This document shows positions 22,860 to 34,059 of a stretch of 64,000 nt of DNA, one piece after another. Within the stretch, counting starts at the first letter, position 1, and each line of letters begins with the position of its first letter. The notes below the pieces were generated by a model. The model was not told where the DNA came from and did not search any database. It worked only from the letters and a program-made list of their open reading frames with translations. The stretch is from the NCBI GenBank assembly GCA_036435485.1, contig CM071597.1, forward strand, positions 147,619,647 to 147,683,646, read 5' to 3'. The position numbers and the translations under genes are program-made. The stretch is from Saposhnikovia divaricata. Its lineage: Eukaryota > Streptophyta > Magnoliopsida > Apiales > Apiaceae.

Positions 22860-24373
22860 TGTTAACCCAAAATCAAGCAAGTATACGTGGTCACAAGTAA
22901 TATAGATAAAATTCAAGTTCGTTCCACATAGATCTGGTTTAGGTTTCAATTCAGTAGATGTACTTATGCAACAATGTATGGTTATAACTCACTGCTAACA
23001 CAATTAACTAATTGGGATTTTTGATTATCTAATTTAAACTAAGATACAAATCAAACTAAAAATTAATTAACTAAAGTTATTTAAAATGATTTAAATATAT
23101 GAGAATAAACATGGGATCCTAACTTCATTATCTACTTCACTTAAAGTCGATGCCTTTAGTCAATGCATGTGATGGTTTTGATATCTGATCAGACAACACG
23201 AAACAAGTATAAGCTACCTCTCGGTATACTAACACCAAACTACGTATACATCCACAAAATAGATAGAAGATGGGTCGACACCAATTATGTTTAGACCCTA
23301 TATCTCTATAAGATTTGAAAACATAACGGTTGAAGAACAAGTTGTCTATTAAGATCACATAGGGCAGCATAATATCTCTATTTACACCATAAATCATGAT
23401 GTTAAAACATCAACCTATCCTATGCTAGCATGGCAAGTTCTAAATCTCAAGATCCACTCTCGTTTCGCAAGAGATTAGCAATTCAATTTAGATGTTAGCT
23501 ACGCATCTAAAAGCATTAAGATTAACCATACGAGGATATCAAGAATTCACCACACACATATCTTTAAAGCAATCAAACTACTAAGCTACATAGATAAATC
23601 CATTAGAATCCCATGACAACGATTAGTTCATAATCGAACCATTCGTCACCATGGGATTTGATGAAGACATGGTATTAAACAAGATATGAATAAAAGAAAT
23701 AATATTAAATAAAAGTGGAGTTAAGAAAACAAATCTAGAATCCAGAATACGCCTAAGAAAAGAATACAAAAGATGAAGTTGAGATCCGTTGCTTATCACG
23801 AGCGTTGAATCCTTCTCTCCTTTTCTCCCTTGCAAATCTATGCTATGATATGTAATTATACAAATTACAATGATAGGATATGTTTAAATAGGCTCTAGAA
23901 GTCTTGCCCAGCAAGAAACTACCTTATAATACTATTAGAATTCGATTTAGGTGCAAGAAACTGCCTAAAATTCAACTACAATTCGAAAAAGGGCAAAATT
24001 GGAATTTTTCAGCATCGCGCGCGCAGCCTGCGCGCCACAGGCGCAGCCTGCGCCCAGCAATCTGTTCCACACACTGCTTGCGTGCCACAGGTGCAGCCTG
24101 CGCGCAGCCTTCTGTCCAAAGTTGTAGAAAATTTCATTGTCTTCGCGTGAGCTGTAAGATCGCTGAATTTGGACTTCTAGAACTCCAGATATGATCAAAA
24201 CAGTGTAGACTAGGCAACCTACCCGGAAAATCCGAATTTTAATTAATTAAACCTCCAACTCCTAGTTCTGCAAAACTCAATGAAAACACATTAAATACAC
24301 CACATACTTGAGGCCAAGTAATAAATTTAAGCCGATACGAAGCATTCCAAGTGGATATAAAATCCACTAATCA
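22860..24373 (-). repeat. 5' LTR of element B
   Basis: 1,514 bp, partner of 9264-10635. It has an extra stretch at about 23915-24055 containing repeats of the form GCGCAGCCTGCGCGCCACAGG, a GC-rich hairpin-prone motif present in fewer copies in the other LTR. The outer end CCACTAATCA is followed by the TSD GAAGT. Confidence 0.93.
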
Positions 24374-24378
24374 GAAGT

Positions 24379-25075
24379 AAAACCTCCAATCAGTTTTCTT
24401 AAAGTAAATGATTAACTTTATATACTGTGAAATGAAATTGGCTTACCATTGGAAATGTCATTTGCTTTACACATATTTTAGTAATCATTGTTATCCTGTT
24501 TATCAGTGGAACTCCTGCTATATTCAAATACCAGTGTTACTTTTCAGTTTCCAGTATTCATATGATATCCCATGATTCTACTGTCATCCCTTGTGTTATC
24601 CTGCTATACTGCTTCAGTTCGAGATCTTTAGTTACTTGTTGAGCATTGGCTCATTATTATTTTTGTCTAACCCTTTTTGACAGTAGCATAAGAATCATGG
24701 TTTGTACCATTCAAACCGCGAGGAAGCGCACTTACCGTGGCCCTGAGATGATTCATTTTGAGATAACTCCCGAGGTATATGCAATAACAGCTCAGTGAGG
24801 AGATTGTCATAGTTGGTTTTTGAGTTAGTTGTGAGAACTGGTAAATAGAACTTGTGAACAAGGGTTTGTAATAATGATTTAAATTCGAATCTGGTTTGTA
24901 ATAATAAATAGTTAGACGTTGGCTTGCTTGTTTCATACCATTACCTGTGAAAGATCTTGGATAGTAGAGTTGTGGCCAGTCAGCATGATATATTTATGTT
25001 TATTATTCTAGGATTGTTGGTATCTAGAGTGTCGGTGACTCTCCGATCTAGGCCCCAGATTGGGAGGGCATCACA
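24379..25075 (+). repeat. Left LTR of element D, third piece (LTR end)
   Basis: Final part of the D LTR after the insertion of B. It includes GAGCATTGGCTCATTATT (a motif also in the LTR-like insert near 38155) and the terminal GGCCCCAGATTGGGAGGGCATCACA-type end, followed two bases later by the primer binding site. No gene is present. Confidence 0.8.
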
Positions 25076-25078
25076 GGT

Positions 25079-25096
25079 TGGTATCAGAGCTACGGG
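25079..25096 (+). other. Primer binding site of element D (tRNA-iMet)
   Basis: TTGGTATCAGAGCTACGG begins three bases after the LTR end GGGCATCACA. The core TGGTATCAGAGC pairs with initiator tRNA-Met. It fixes the LTR border at 25075. Confidence 0.93.
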
Positions 25097-25275
25097 TTTT
25101 GGTTATTGAAACAAGCTAGGATTTAGGATCACTAATAAAAAAGAGTAGAAACAATTAGGTTTAAGAGTGATAGGTATTAGGGAGTGATTATAGGATTAGG
25201 TACTTCCCATTGCGTTAGATTAACGTTTATATTCTACGTATATATATATATATATATATATTATTACTACAGGAT

Positions 25276-25857
25276 ATGGAGTTGGACGATGATGCACCTT
25301 TACTTCCCGATTCTGATAGTTCATCTAAGGAGTCCGATCATTCTGAGAGGATGTCTGATGCTGATGCGGAGGTTGAGTCTGACACTGAGATTATGTCCGA
25401 GACTGAGATTGAGAGTCCCCCGGCCCGTGCCGACACCCCTGTACCCCATGTTACTGAGTCTGTGCCTGTTACCGAGTCCGTGCCTGTTCCTGTCCCAGTA
25501 CCAGTTGTGACCCCATCTGTCACCGAACACGATGAGTCTTCCATCGGATCTTTTTTGGTTCCCGAGCCTGTACCTGAGTGTACCTTTGAGGATATAGTTT
25601 GCAAGTGCGAGAGTTTTGTAGGTCAGAATGCATAACTGATGGAGCTTATCGAGAAAATGAAAGTAGAGGCGCAGCTTCCAGTAGACCTGACTACTATTGA
25701 TTGGAGGGGACGTATCACGATGTTGGAGGATGCTGTTAGGCACCGTTTACACCGAAACCCTATTACACATGATATACTAGCCGAGGCTCGTAGACTTTCG
25801 AGTGTGATTTGCTGGACGTTGTATGAGCTTCGTGAAACCCGAGGTTCCCGTGATTAG
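25276..25857 (+). pseudogene. Extra acidic ORF between primer site and gag of element D
   Basis: A 193-codon frame, broken by a single in-frame TAA at 25633, begins with ATG soon after an AT microsatellite (25238-25262). The N-terminal half is very acidic and Ser-rich (MELDDDAPLLPDSDSSSKES), then has Val-Pro repeats (TESVPVTESVPVPVPVPVV). The C-terminal half is mixed and helical with TTIDWRGRITMLEDAVRHRL. It ends at TAG 25855, about 460 bp before gag. I do not recognise the family. Codons are used sensibly throughout and it is longer than chance would give, so it is probably a real extra gene of this element family, now inactivated. Confidence 0.6.
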
Positions 25858-26313
25858 ACTGTTGCTGTGGAGATGGTTTGTGAGTGGGACATTTGGTAGA
25901 GCCCATTAGTGTTAGTTATGGATTACTACTAGTATAGGATGTTTTTCTGTTTTCCTAGTACTGGTAGACGGATAGTTGTTGTTTTTAGACTTGTTTATTT
26001 CAGCTCTATTTGTAGAAGGGTTCGAATACCCTTAACTTTGGTGTTGGATCATTTTGTCTTTGGTGACGTACATATATATTTCGTGTTTCCCAGTGTTAAC
26101 TATCTTATTTACCGCTTTTACATACTGTCTTTACATACCGTATTTCCATATCGTCTTTCCATACTTATTAACCTGTTGCATTACTTTAAACTGTACCCAT
26201 ATTGTATTGTTTAAATGGAACCGATCGTCTATTGGTACCAGACGATTGAAACCTACTTTCTTTCATATAAACCTGCATGTTGTTTACCTACCGTTCATTT
26301 TTTTATCAGAAAA

Positions 26314-27320
26314 ATGCCTCCCAGAAGAAACCGTCAAAACACTAATACGCAAAACCAAGATCAACAGAATCAAGATAACCCTACAATGGCCCAAATGTTT
26401 CAACTATTACAACAACAAACTGCTGCCTTTGTTCAACACCAACAGCACCAAGCTACCTAACCTGCTACAACTTTCAAATCTTTTCAAGCTGTTCACCCAC
26501 CTGAATTCAAAGGTACCTTGAACCCTATAGAACCTAAATCGTTGTTGATGGATATCGAGAAAGCCTTTACACTAGGTAGGGTTGAAGAAGATAAGAAGGT
26601 GGAGTTTGCTAGTTTTTATTTGAGGTCAGAGGCCAACTTTTGGTGGGAGTCAGTGAAGGCTGCAGAAGGAGAAGTGATCATTTGGCCTAGATTTATGGAG
26701 TTATTTAATGAGAAGTATTTACCAGGATATCTTCAGGACCAATTACAATTTCAATTTTTAGAGTTAAAGCAAGAAGGTATGACTGTGGTGGAATATGAAG
26801 CCAAGTTCACAGAGTTGTCTAGGTTTGCACCCCAGTATCTAGGGAATGAAGCTAGTAAGGCTAAGAAATTTCAACATGGACTAAAGCCTTGGTTGAGAAG
26901 TAGAGTGGCTGCGTTTGAGTTATGGACTTACACTGCTGTAGTTTAGAAAGCCATGATTATTGAAGGAGAAAGTGATTTGAATCAGAAAGAGAAAGCTGGT
27001 AAGAAGAGGAAGTTTGAGAAGGTTGAAAAGAGTCAAGAGATGGAAGGACAGAAAAGTTTTCAGAATAAAAGGAGGTTTGGAAATCAGCAAGAAGGGAATA
27101 GGAATTTCCAGAGGTTTAGGAGTGGTAACGGAGGACAAGACCGTAGACTACAAGGAGTGAACCCTCAAGCTGTAGCGAGACCCATACTACAAGCCTAATA
27201 CTGTTTGTTATAAGTGTCAAAAGAAGGGACATTATGCTCACGAGTGTCCAGGAGTGAAGCCAGTAGGAATGACTTGTTATAAATGTAGAAAGGTTGGACA
27301 TATTGCTCATAACTGCAAGG
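26314..27320 (+). pseudogene. Element D gag
   Basis: Starts at MPPRRNRQNTNTQNQDQQNQ. The capsid part shows HPPEFKGTLNPIEPKSLLMD, FYLRSEANFWWESV, WPRFMELFNEKYLPG and GMTVVEYEAKFTELSRFAP, typical of chromovirus gag (retrotrans_gag). Two CCHC zinc knuckles follow at 27206-27317: CYKCQKKGHYAHEC and CYKCRKVGHIAHNC. Stops at about 26458 and 26944 and a frameshift near 27190-27198 break the frame. Confidence 0.9.
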
Positions 27321-27329
27321 AGCCTGCCT

Positions 27330-27925
27330 GTTCATACTTCTAATGTTTTGAGGATCACCGCACCACCAGTACCGCAACAAGCACCATATCAAGTACCTCA
27401 ACCCAAAGCTCATACTTTTAACATGTCCATCAAAGAAGTTGTTCATGATGCAAATGTGGCTACAGGTACGCTACCTGTCAACTCTTTCGAAGCTAAAGTT
27501 TTTATTGATTCTGGAGCTACTAAGTCATTTATATCTGAAAGATTTCTTGATAAATTGCACTGTGAGATTCTCCAGTTAGAAAAGGAATTAGTAGTAGAAG
27601 TGGCTAATCAGGATAAGATTTCGATAATCGAGAGTGTCCTAATTGTAGCATAGAGATTGGTTCTACTCAGATCTATTACCCTTTAAATTGGGAGAGTTTG
27701 ATGTTATTCTAGGAATGGATTGGTTGACTGAGTGCGATGCACAAATTGAGTGTAGAAAGAAACGAGTTAAGTTGCATACTGAAGATGGTAGTGAGGTAGT
27801 ATTTCAAGGACAGAAGCAATATAAGAAATTTCTAACGTTTAGACAAGGCTGTGAAACTTATTTAGCACACGTAGTTGATTTGGACAAACAAACCCGACGA
27901 ATTGCCTGGATTACCTCCAGATAGA
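27330..27925 (+). pseudogene. Element D aspartic protease and linker
   Basis: The active-site block reads KVFIDSGATKSFIS, with the catalytic DSG triad intact, followed at 27688 by FDVILGMDWLTECDAQIEC, the second conserved block. There is a stop near 27650 and frame changes on both sides. The linker CETYLAHVVDLDK leads towards reverse transcriptase. Confidence 0.88.
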
Positions 27926-29100
27926 GAAGTAGAATTTTCGACTGATCTAGCACCCGGAACCGAGCCTGTATCTAAGGCACCTGCCGAGATGAAGGAGTTA
28001 GCGACTCATTTACTAGATTTATTGGATAAAGGAGTTATAAGACCGAGTGTGTCCCCGTGGGGAGCGCCAGTGTTGTTTGTTAAAAAGAAGGATGGAAGTA
28101 TGAGATTGTGTATTGACTATAGAGAACTCAACAAGTTGACTATCAAGAACAAGTATCCACTACCAAGGATTGATGATCTGTTTGACCAACTGAAGGATGC
28201 TGCTTACTTTTCCAAGATCGATTTGAGATCAGGTTATCAGCAATTGAAGACTAAACCAGAATATATTCCAAAGATTGCTTTTCGCACCAGATATGGACAC
28301 TATGAATTCTTAGTAATGGCTTTTGGATTGACGAATGCGTAAGCTATGGTTATGGATTTAATGAATCGAGTTTTTAAGAAATACTTGGATAAGTTTGTGA
28401 TTGTATTTATTGATGACATCCTTATATATTCGAGAACACCAGAAGAACATGCTGAACATTTGAGAATCGCATTAGAAACCTTAAGAAAGGAAAGATTATA
28501 CGTAAAGTTTTTGAAGTGTGAATTTTGGTTACAAGAAGTTCAATTCTTAGGACATGTGATTAATAAGGAATGAATTAGAGTAGACCCTGCGAAGATTGAT
28601 GCTATAGTGGATTGGAGTAGACCCAGGACTCCTACTGAAGTAAGAAGTTTCTTAGGATTGGCTAGTTATTACCGGAGTTTTGTACAAGACTTTTCAAAGA
28701 TAGCTACGTCGTTGACTAAGTTGACTAGGAAAAATGAGAAGTTTATCTGGAGTGATAAGTGTGAAGAGAGCTTTCAAGAGTTAAAGAAAAGATTAGTTTC
28801 AGCAACAGTGTTAGTGGTGCCTGATGATAAAGGAAATTTTGTTATCGCGTAAAGGATTAGGATGTGTGTTGATGCAGCATGGTAAAGTTATCGCGTACGC
28901 TTTGAGGCAACTAAAGCCCCATGAGCAAAAGTATCTGACATGTGATTTGGAGTTAGCTGCGATTGTGTTCTCATTAAAGATTTGGAGATATTATCTATAT
29001 GGAGAAAAGTGTGAGTTTTTCACGGATCATAAGAGTCTGAAGTATATCTTTACCCAGAAGTAGTTAAATATGAGACAGAGAAGACGGTTGAAGTTAATTA
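27926..29100 (+). pseudogene. Element D reverse transcriptase and RNase H
   Basis: RT blocks are in order: GVIRPSVSPWGAPVLFVKKK, MRLCIDYRELNKLT, YPLPRIDDLFDQL, FSKIDLRSGYQQ, FRTRYGHYEFLVMAFGLTNA, then the catalytic FIDDILIYSRTPEEH and FLGHVINKE. The connection domain follows (EVRSFLGLASYYRSF) and RNase H (YLTCDLELAAIVFSLKIWR, FFTDHKSLKYIFTQK). In-frame stops occur at about 28340, 28571 and 28850, plus one frameshift near 28850, and a stop replaces a codon at 29061. Catalytic residues are retained, so decay is fairly recent. Confidence 0.93.
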
Positions 29101-30576
29101 AGGATTATTATTGTACAATAAGTTATCACCCTGGTAAGGCGAATGTAGTAGCCGATGTGCTGAGTAGAAAAGAGAGGTTGAATACGTTGACCATGACCAA
29201 GGAGTTATTTCGAGAGTTTGAGAAATTAAGTTTAGAAGTTTATGATTCTAAAGAAGTTGATGAATTTCTCAGTACGATGACTTTTCAACCAGATTTGTTA
29301 GAGAAGATTCGGAGATGTCAAGAAGAAGTTGTGAGTTGTGAGATGAATACGTTGACTAGAGAGGAAATTTGCATACAGAAAGATGAACAAGGTATTTTAA
29401 GATTTTCTAAGAGAATATGGATTCCCAATGTGTCTGAATTAAAGAATGAGATTCTAAGCGAAGCCCATAGTTCGAGATATTCGATTCACCCTGGAAGCAC
29501 GAAGATGTATAGAGATCTAAAGAAGAATTTTTGGTGGCCAGATATGAAAAGAGAGATTGCTGAATGGATAAGCAAGTGTTATACCTGTCAGAGAATTAAA
29601 GCTGAACATCAGAAACCAAATGGATTGTTACAACCATTGGATACTCCTGAGTGGAAGTGGGAACACGTTGCCATGGATTTCATAGTAGGATTACCGAAGA
29701 CTAAAGTGAATTACGATGCGATTTGGGTTATCATTGATCGATTGACGAAGTATGTACATTTTCCATCGTTTAACGAAATATTTTCATTGGATAAGTTAGT
29801 GCATTTGTATTTGAAGGAGATTGTGTCACGTCATGGAGTTCCTGTTTCGATAGTATCTGATCGAGACCCAGGATTCAATTCTAGATTTTGGCGACAATTT
29901 CAAGAATGTCTAAGAACATAACTTAAGATGAGTACAGCTTACCATCCACAGACAGACGGACAAAGTGAAAGAACTATTCAGACCATAAAAGATATGTTAA
30001 GAGCTTGTGCATTGGATTTCAAAGGAAGTTGGGATGAACATCTGCCATTGGTTGAGTTTTCGTACAACAATAGTTACCACGCGAGTATCGGAATGCCACC
30101 GTATGAAGCTTTGTATGGAAGGAAGTGTAGATCGCCAGTATATTGGGAAGAAGTTAGTGAAAGGAAGGTTTTAGGACTAGAACTGCTTAAGTAGACGAAG
30201 GAGAAGGTTGAAGTTATTCAGAAGAGATTAATTACTGCCCAGGATCGCCAGAGGAAATATGCTGATTTGAATAGGAAGGATATGAGTTTTGAGATAGGAG
30301 ATCAAGTGTTGCTAAAAGTGTTGCCGTGGAAAGGAGTTACGAGATTTGGTAAGGAAGGAAAGCTAAATTAAAGATATGTAGGACCATTTGAAGTTTTAAA
30401 ACAAGTTGGAAAGGTTGCTTACGAATTAGCGTTGCCATCGCACATGTACCATATTCACAATGTTTTACACGTATCTATGATTAAGAAGTACTATCCCGAT
30501 GTGAGTCACGTAATCGAATATGAACCTATTGAGATTCAACCGGATTTATCTTATGAAGAGCAATCGGTAGGGTTTA
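29101..30576 (+). pseudogene. Element D integrase
   Basis: Zinc-binding N-terminus (HSSRYSIHPGSTKMYRDLKK, CYTCQ), then the DDE core: AMDFIVGLPK, VSDRDPGFNSRFW and STAYHPQTDGQSERTIQT, then the C-terminal domain YNNSYHASIGMPPYEALYGR, FEIGDQVLLKVLPW and GPFEVLKQVGKVAYELALP. Stops lie at about 29919, 30192 and 30370. The frame runs to 30576, where element E interrupts it; the tail resumes at 39317. Confidence 0.93.
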
Positions 30577-31559
30577 GGGCCTTGTTTGATAACCCTTAAT
30601 AGCCTCTTAATGACCAGGCATCTTATTCGGTCAGATGTTGTAGATTTTCAATTTGTTATCAAACACACTTAACCAAACCAAAACTTACTTTCTGGTTAAG
30701 CAACGTGACCCTCGCTTATTCGGTAAGTCATAACTCTGAATAGGGTTTTTTACTTTATACCCCCAACCACGCTTCCACTTATTTCATTCTTCTCAATTCT
30801 GTGTGTTTGTGCGGCTGCTTACAATATCCAGGTACATACACATCCTTCATTAATACTATTAACAAATTCTTGTTTCACTACTAAAAAAACGCTAATAGAC
30901 ATCGGTTTCTGGCCGTTGTCTTTCAAAAATTCTGACCGATGTCTTTGTCGGTGATGTCTAAAGTCGAACGCTTAGACATCGGTTTATGGCCGATGTCTTA
31001 TAGCATATAACACATCAGTTTTAAATATATTTCTGATGTTTGTGGACTATCTTGTTGGGTTAACTGCATGAGGTGAACTTTTTAATTGTTATATTACAGG
31101 TCTTAGATTTTACTTAACATATAGCAAACATAGAATAATTCGACATAGACATCTGTTTTTTTCCGAATATTGATGTCTAAGCCTTTATTAACATCGGTAA
31201 ATATTAAGAAAACTGATGTATAATGTGACCATAGACATCAGTTTTAGACGATGTTGAAGATATCTATTGCATTGGTTACCTATTTTTAAAACTGATGTCT
31301 ATAATAGTTTTACACATCACTTTTATAGAGCATAACTTTTATTCACCAAATTATACCATAAACAAGCAAAAACACAGTCTCACACAAAAATAACCAAACT
31401 CAATTATCATTACCAAAGAAATTCAGTATATACAAGTCAATGTACAAAGTAAACCAAAATGGCTTACAATGATAAAGCTGTCTATACCAAAATAAGAATG
31501 ACTACTACATCAATCCACAAAAACTAGCAAAACGGCATCCACAAAAACTAGCTCATACT

Positions 31560-31662
31560 ATTGTATCGTTCTCGTGAATACTGTCTTGATGCTTTTCTCC
31601 AATCTGTTCCAGACTTCATCATTGCAGCAAACTCCTCATAACTTATGCGCCCATCCTCAATA
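31560..31662 (-). pseudogene. Captured CDPK C-terminal exon
   Basis: The minus strand reads EDGRISYEEFAAMMKSGTDW, then RKASRQYSRERYN. This is the end of the fourth EF-hand and the conserved C-terminal tail of plant calcium-dependent protein kinases. The first half of the EF-hand loop (the usual DTDKDG) is degraded to something like IEDG, and upstream sequence (to about 31728) is out of frame. The kinase domain is absent. Confidence 0.88.
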
Positions 31663-32152
31663 TCCTCGCAGGCTCATAGTTCACAACATCTTCAGAGTGC
31701 CTTGGCTGGAACCAACATTTTCCCTGTGAATCATCAGTTTAAATCATTTGATAAATGATATGGTATAAAAATTGGTACATTAAGTTTGAGCCCTGTACAT
31801 AATCAATTTAATCGTCAAAGCACACACGAATTGCTGTAGCATTGGTTATTAAACTCGGAAGCATGGATAACAAAGATATCATATTCTCCGTTGGCAGTAG
31901 ACAGTAGTATGAAAGTACTGCCACATTATATAAATTACAGCACCAGTAGTACCAGTAGTATGTTGCACCTATCTGATAACTGTAACAGTGAGTACTCAAC
32001 AGTGGAAAAATTGTATGAACACTAATGCTTAATTGGTATGGCACTGCTCCAGTTACCACATATCATTGGTGAGTATGGATTTTCAAAAAAAATCATGAGC
32101 TTATTTAACCAGTGTATAGTTCTTACAGTTGACAAAATTTTATTTACCTGAG

Positions 32153-32325
32153 CATTGTAGGTCTGAAGGCCCACAACAGGACTAACTACAGATACATCCA
32201 AACGAGCAGAATTAGGCTCAGTCTTTCTTTGAACCAAGGGACTAAGAGAATGATAAGTCAAGAAAACTGCACGGAAATTGCCCTCTGGTATCCAATAAAT
32301 AGGGTACCACACCACTGAGTACCTG
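32153..32325 (-). pseudogene. Captured DUF789-family exon
   Basis: A minus-strand exon with good borders (TTTCAG before it, GTAAATA after it) reads YSVVWYPIYWIPEGNFRAVF, then LTYHSLSPL and VSPVVGLQTYNAQ. WYPIYRIPxG, FLTFHSL and GLxxY are the signature of plant DUF789 proteins, whose role is unknown. It lies upstream (in minus-strand terms) of the CDPK piece, as if spliced to it. Confidence 0.82.
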
Positions 32326-33369
32326 AAATTCGTTAGAGATCAGTCCGAACTCCTAATGAATTGCACTATATAGTTTAGTTTGCGATAAAATTTGTAGCAC
32401 GACGATATTTCATATATATAATAGGAATAAGAACTCTACTTACCATGATGTAGGGTGAAGATCATATTAAGGTCAAAGTTCAATAATGTGCTGATTATTT
32501 TACCTGTTTTTTCATACTCAGGCTCTGCGTTTGAAGTACTGATACACAAGAAATGACACAAGCAAAAATTTAGCAGAATTTCTCTATCGGTGCGTCTAAA
32601 TTTTGAGAAAAGATATGCTTCTAAAATTAAAAAAGTCTATTTAGAAAGATGAATTCTTCAGAGAACAAAAATAATGAGAAATTACCAATTTCGTAAGAGG
32701 CACCCCCGCTTACAGAATCACAGTATCGCTTTATCCACTACATAGATTCAAGATTATCCAAGAGCCTTCCTTTCACTAGCTTTGCTCACCTCAATGTGCT
32801 AAACCAAACATATTTATACCCGAATGAAGTTTGAATGATGTAAAACGGATGAGTAAAATTGACAACGCCAGTACGAAAGTATTGAAGTCGTTTTCACCCC
32901 TACATATAGCAATCCTTATTAGCAAGAATTAGATAACTGTCAAGTATGAATATATTAATTCGAAGTTGAAGTATGAGAACTAACCTGGATCTTGGAATAA
33001 TCGAAAAATTTCTGAATATCTTGAAGACGCACAACATCGTGATAAACATATCTACAGATTTGGAGACGAAGGTGAAAGCTGCTGCAATAAGAATTAGCAG
33101 ACACAGTGCTTGTAAACGCAACGATTACAATCAATACAAAAAAAATTCTTTTCATTCAAACATTCACTAAGAAAAACACTTACCCAATAACCAATTAAAA
33201 TTCCCAAAATTAAAAAATTAGGTTTTCGAGTTTAAAAATCCCCAAATTAAAACTAAATCGAACAAATGGTTCAATGGAAACTAATTCAAGTTCAATGCAA
33301 GCTTACCTAATTCGAGCTTTGTAGAATAAGAGTTTTAGTCGAATAACTCTCCAATCGAACAAATCTCTG

Positions 33370-33500
33370 GTCGAAAGAGAGATAGAGAGAGAGAGATATT
33401 AGAGCTTAGAGAGAGAAAGAAAGAGAGAATGGGAGAGAGAGGGGGGGAGACAGAGAGAGGGAGAGAGAGAGGCCGGTGAGATTTAGGGTTCTCGAGAGGA
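33370..33500 (-). promoter_or_regulatory. GA/CT-rich promoter or 5' UTR-like zone of element F
   Basis: A stretch of GAGAGA on the + strand (CT-rich on the minus strand) with ACCCTAAATCTCACCGG-type leader on the minus strand. It sits at the upstream side of the minus-strand captured exons and resembles a plant 5' leader. Functional status is unknown. Confidence 0.4.
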
Positions 33501-34059
33501 GAGGGGTGGGTGACGAGAGAGAGTGTTTTTTTGTTTTATGATTTTTTGTTTTTTATGTTTTTTATTGAGTAGTGTGTTTGATAATTTTGGGGGGAACAAA
33601 AAATCGCCTAAGGGGGGAAACATTTTAACAAATTGGGGAAAACATTCTAAGGGGGAAATTATTGGGGTACGCGCGGGAATTTTTAATTTTTTTAGCTTAT
33701 TTACGACATCGGTTCTTCTTGAAAGCGATGTCTTAAAACATAAAGACATCGGTTTTATTTCAAGCGATGTCTTAAAATAAAAAGACATCGATGACATTAC
33801 TGACCGATGTTAAAGGTGTGATGTCTATTAACAGATTTCTAGTAGTGTTTCTTATTTTAAGCATCATATGCACTAGGATTTTTACATATTAACATCATAT
33901 TGTGTATTCTTTTTACCTGAATGTGTATATGCTTTTGATATTTTCTTGTGTGTTATTATGATTCAAGAGTTATCAGCACTAATACTTAACAATATCATCC
34001 TATTTTTTCATGGATTACCCACTCCATAGGTCCATCTTCTTCTTATTAAACATGTAGTC

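Larger units (their letters stand above)
9264..24373 (-). mobile_element. Element B: internally deleted Athila-like Ty3/gypsy retrotransposon
   Basis: Minus-strand LTR element with perfect 5-bp TSD GAAGT (9259-9263 and 24374-24378). Its 5' LTR is 22860-24373 and its 3' LTR 9264-10635; both run TGTTAAC...ATCA on the + strand. Next to the 5' LTR is a tRNA-Asp-type primer site and next to the 3' LTR a polypurine tract. Gag and a protease are readable, but reverse transcriptase, RNase H and most of integrase are deleted. Two later insertions, a solo LTR and element C, lie inside gag. Without these B would be about 7.4 kb, short for Athila (often over 10 kb). Confidence 0.92.
30876..33847 (-). mobile_element. 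CACTA element F, with captured CDPK and DUF789 fragments
   Basis: Ends CACTACTAAAAAAACG (left) and, reverse complemented, CACTACTAGAAATCTG (right), both followed by TTAATAGACATC-like sequence; TSD TTT at 30873-30875 and 33848-33850. Subterminal repeats built on AGACATCGG and its complement CCGATGTCT appear at 30896-31330 and 33700-33830. The interior, read on the minus strand, looks like a chimeric gene: GA-rich promoter zone near 33380-33500, a DUF789 exon, and the C-terminal codons of a CDPK. No transposase is present. 2,972 bp. Confidence 0.92.

Noticed and set aside
25321..25743. Long minus-strand frame opposite the acidic ORF of element D
   Set aside because: It is the mirror of a biased plus-strand coding sequence; the plus-strand frame has the sensible position between primer site and gag.
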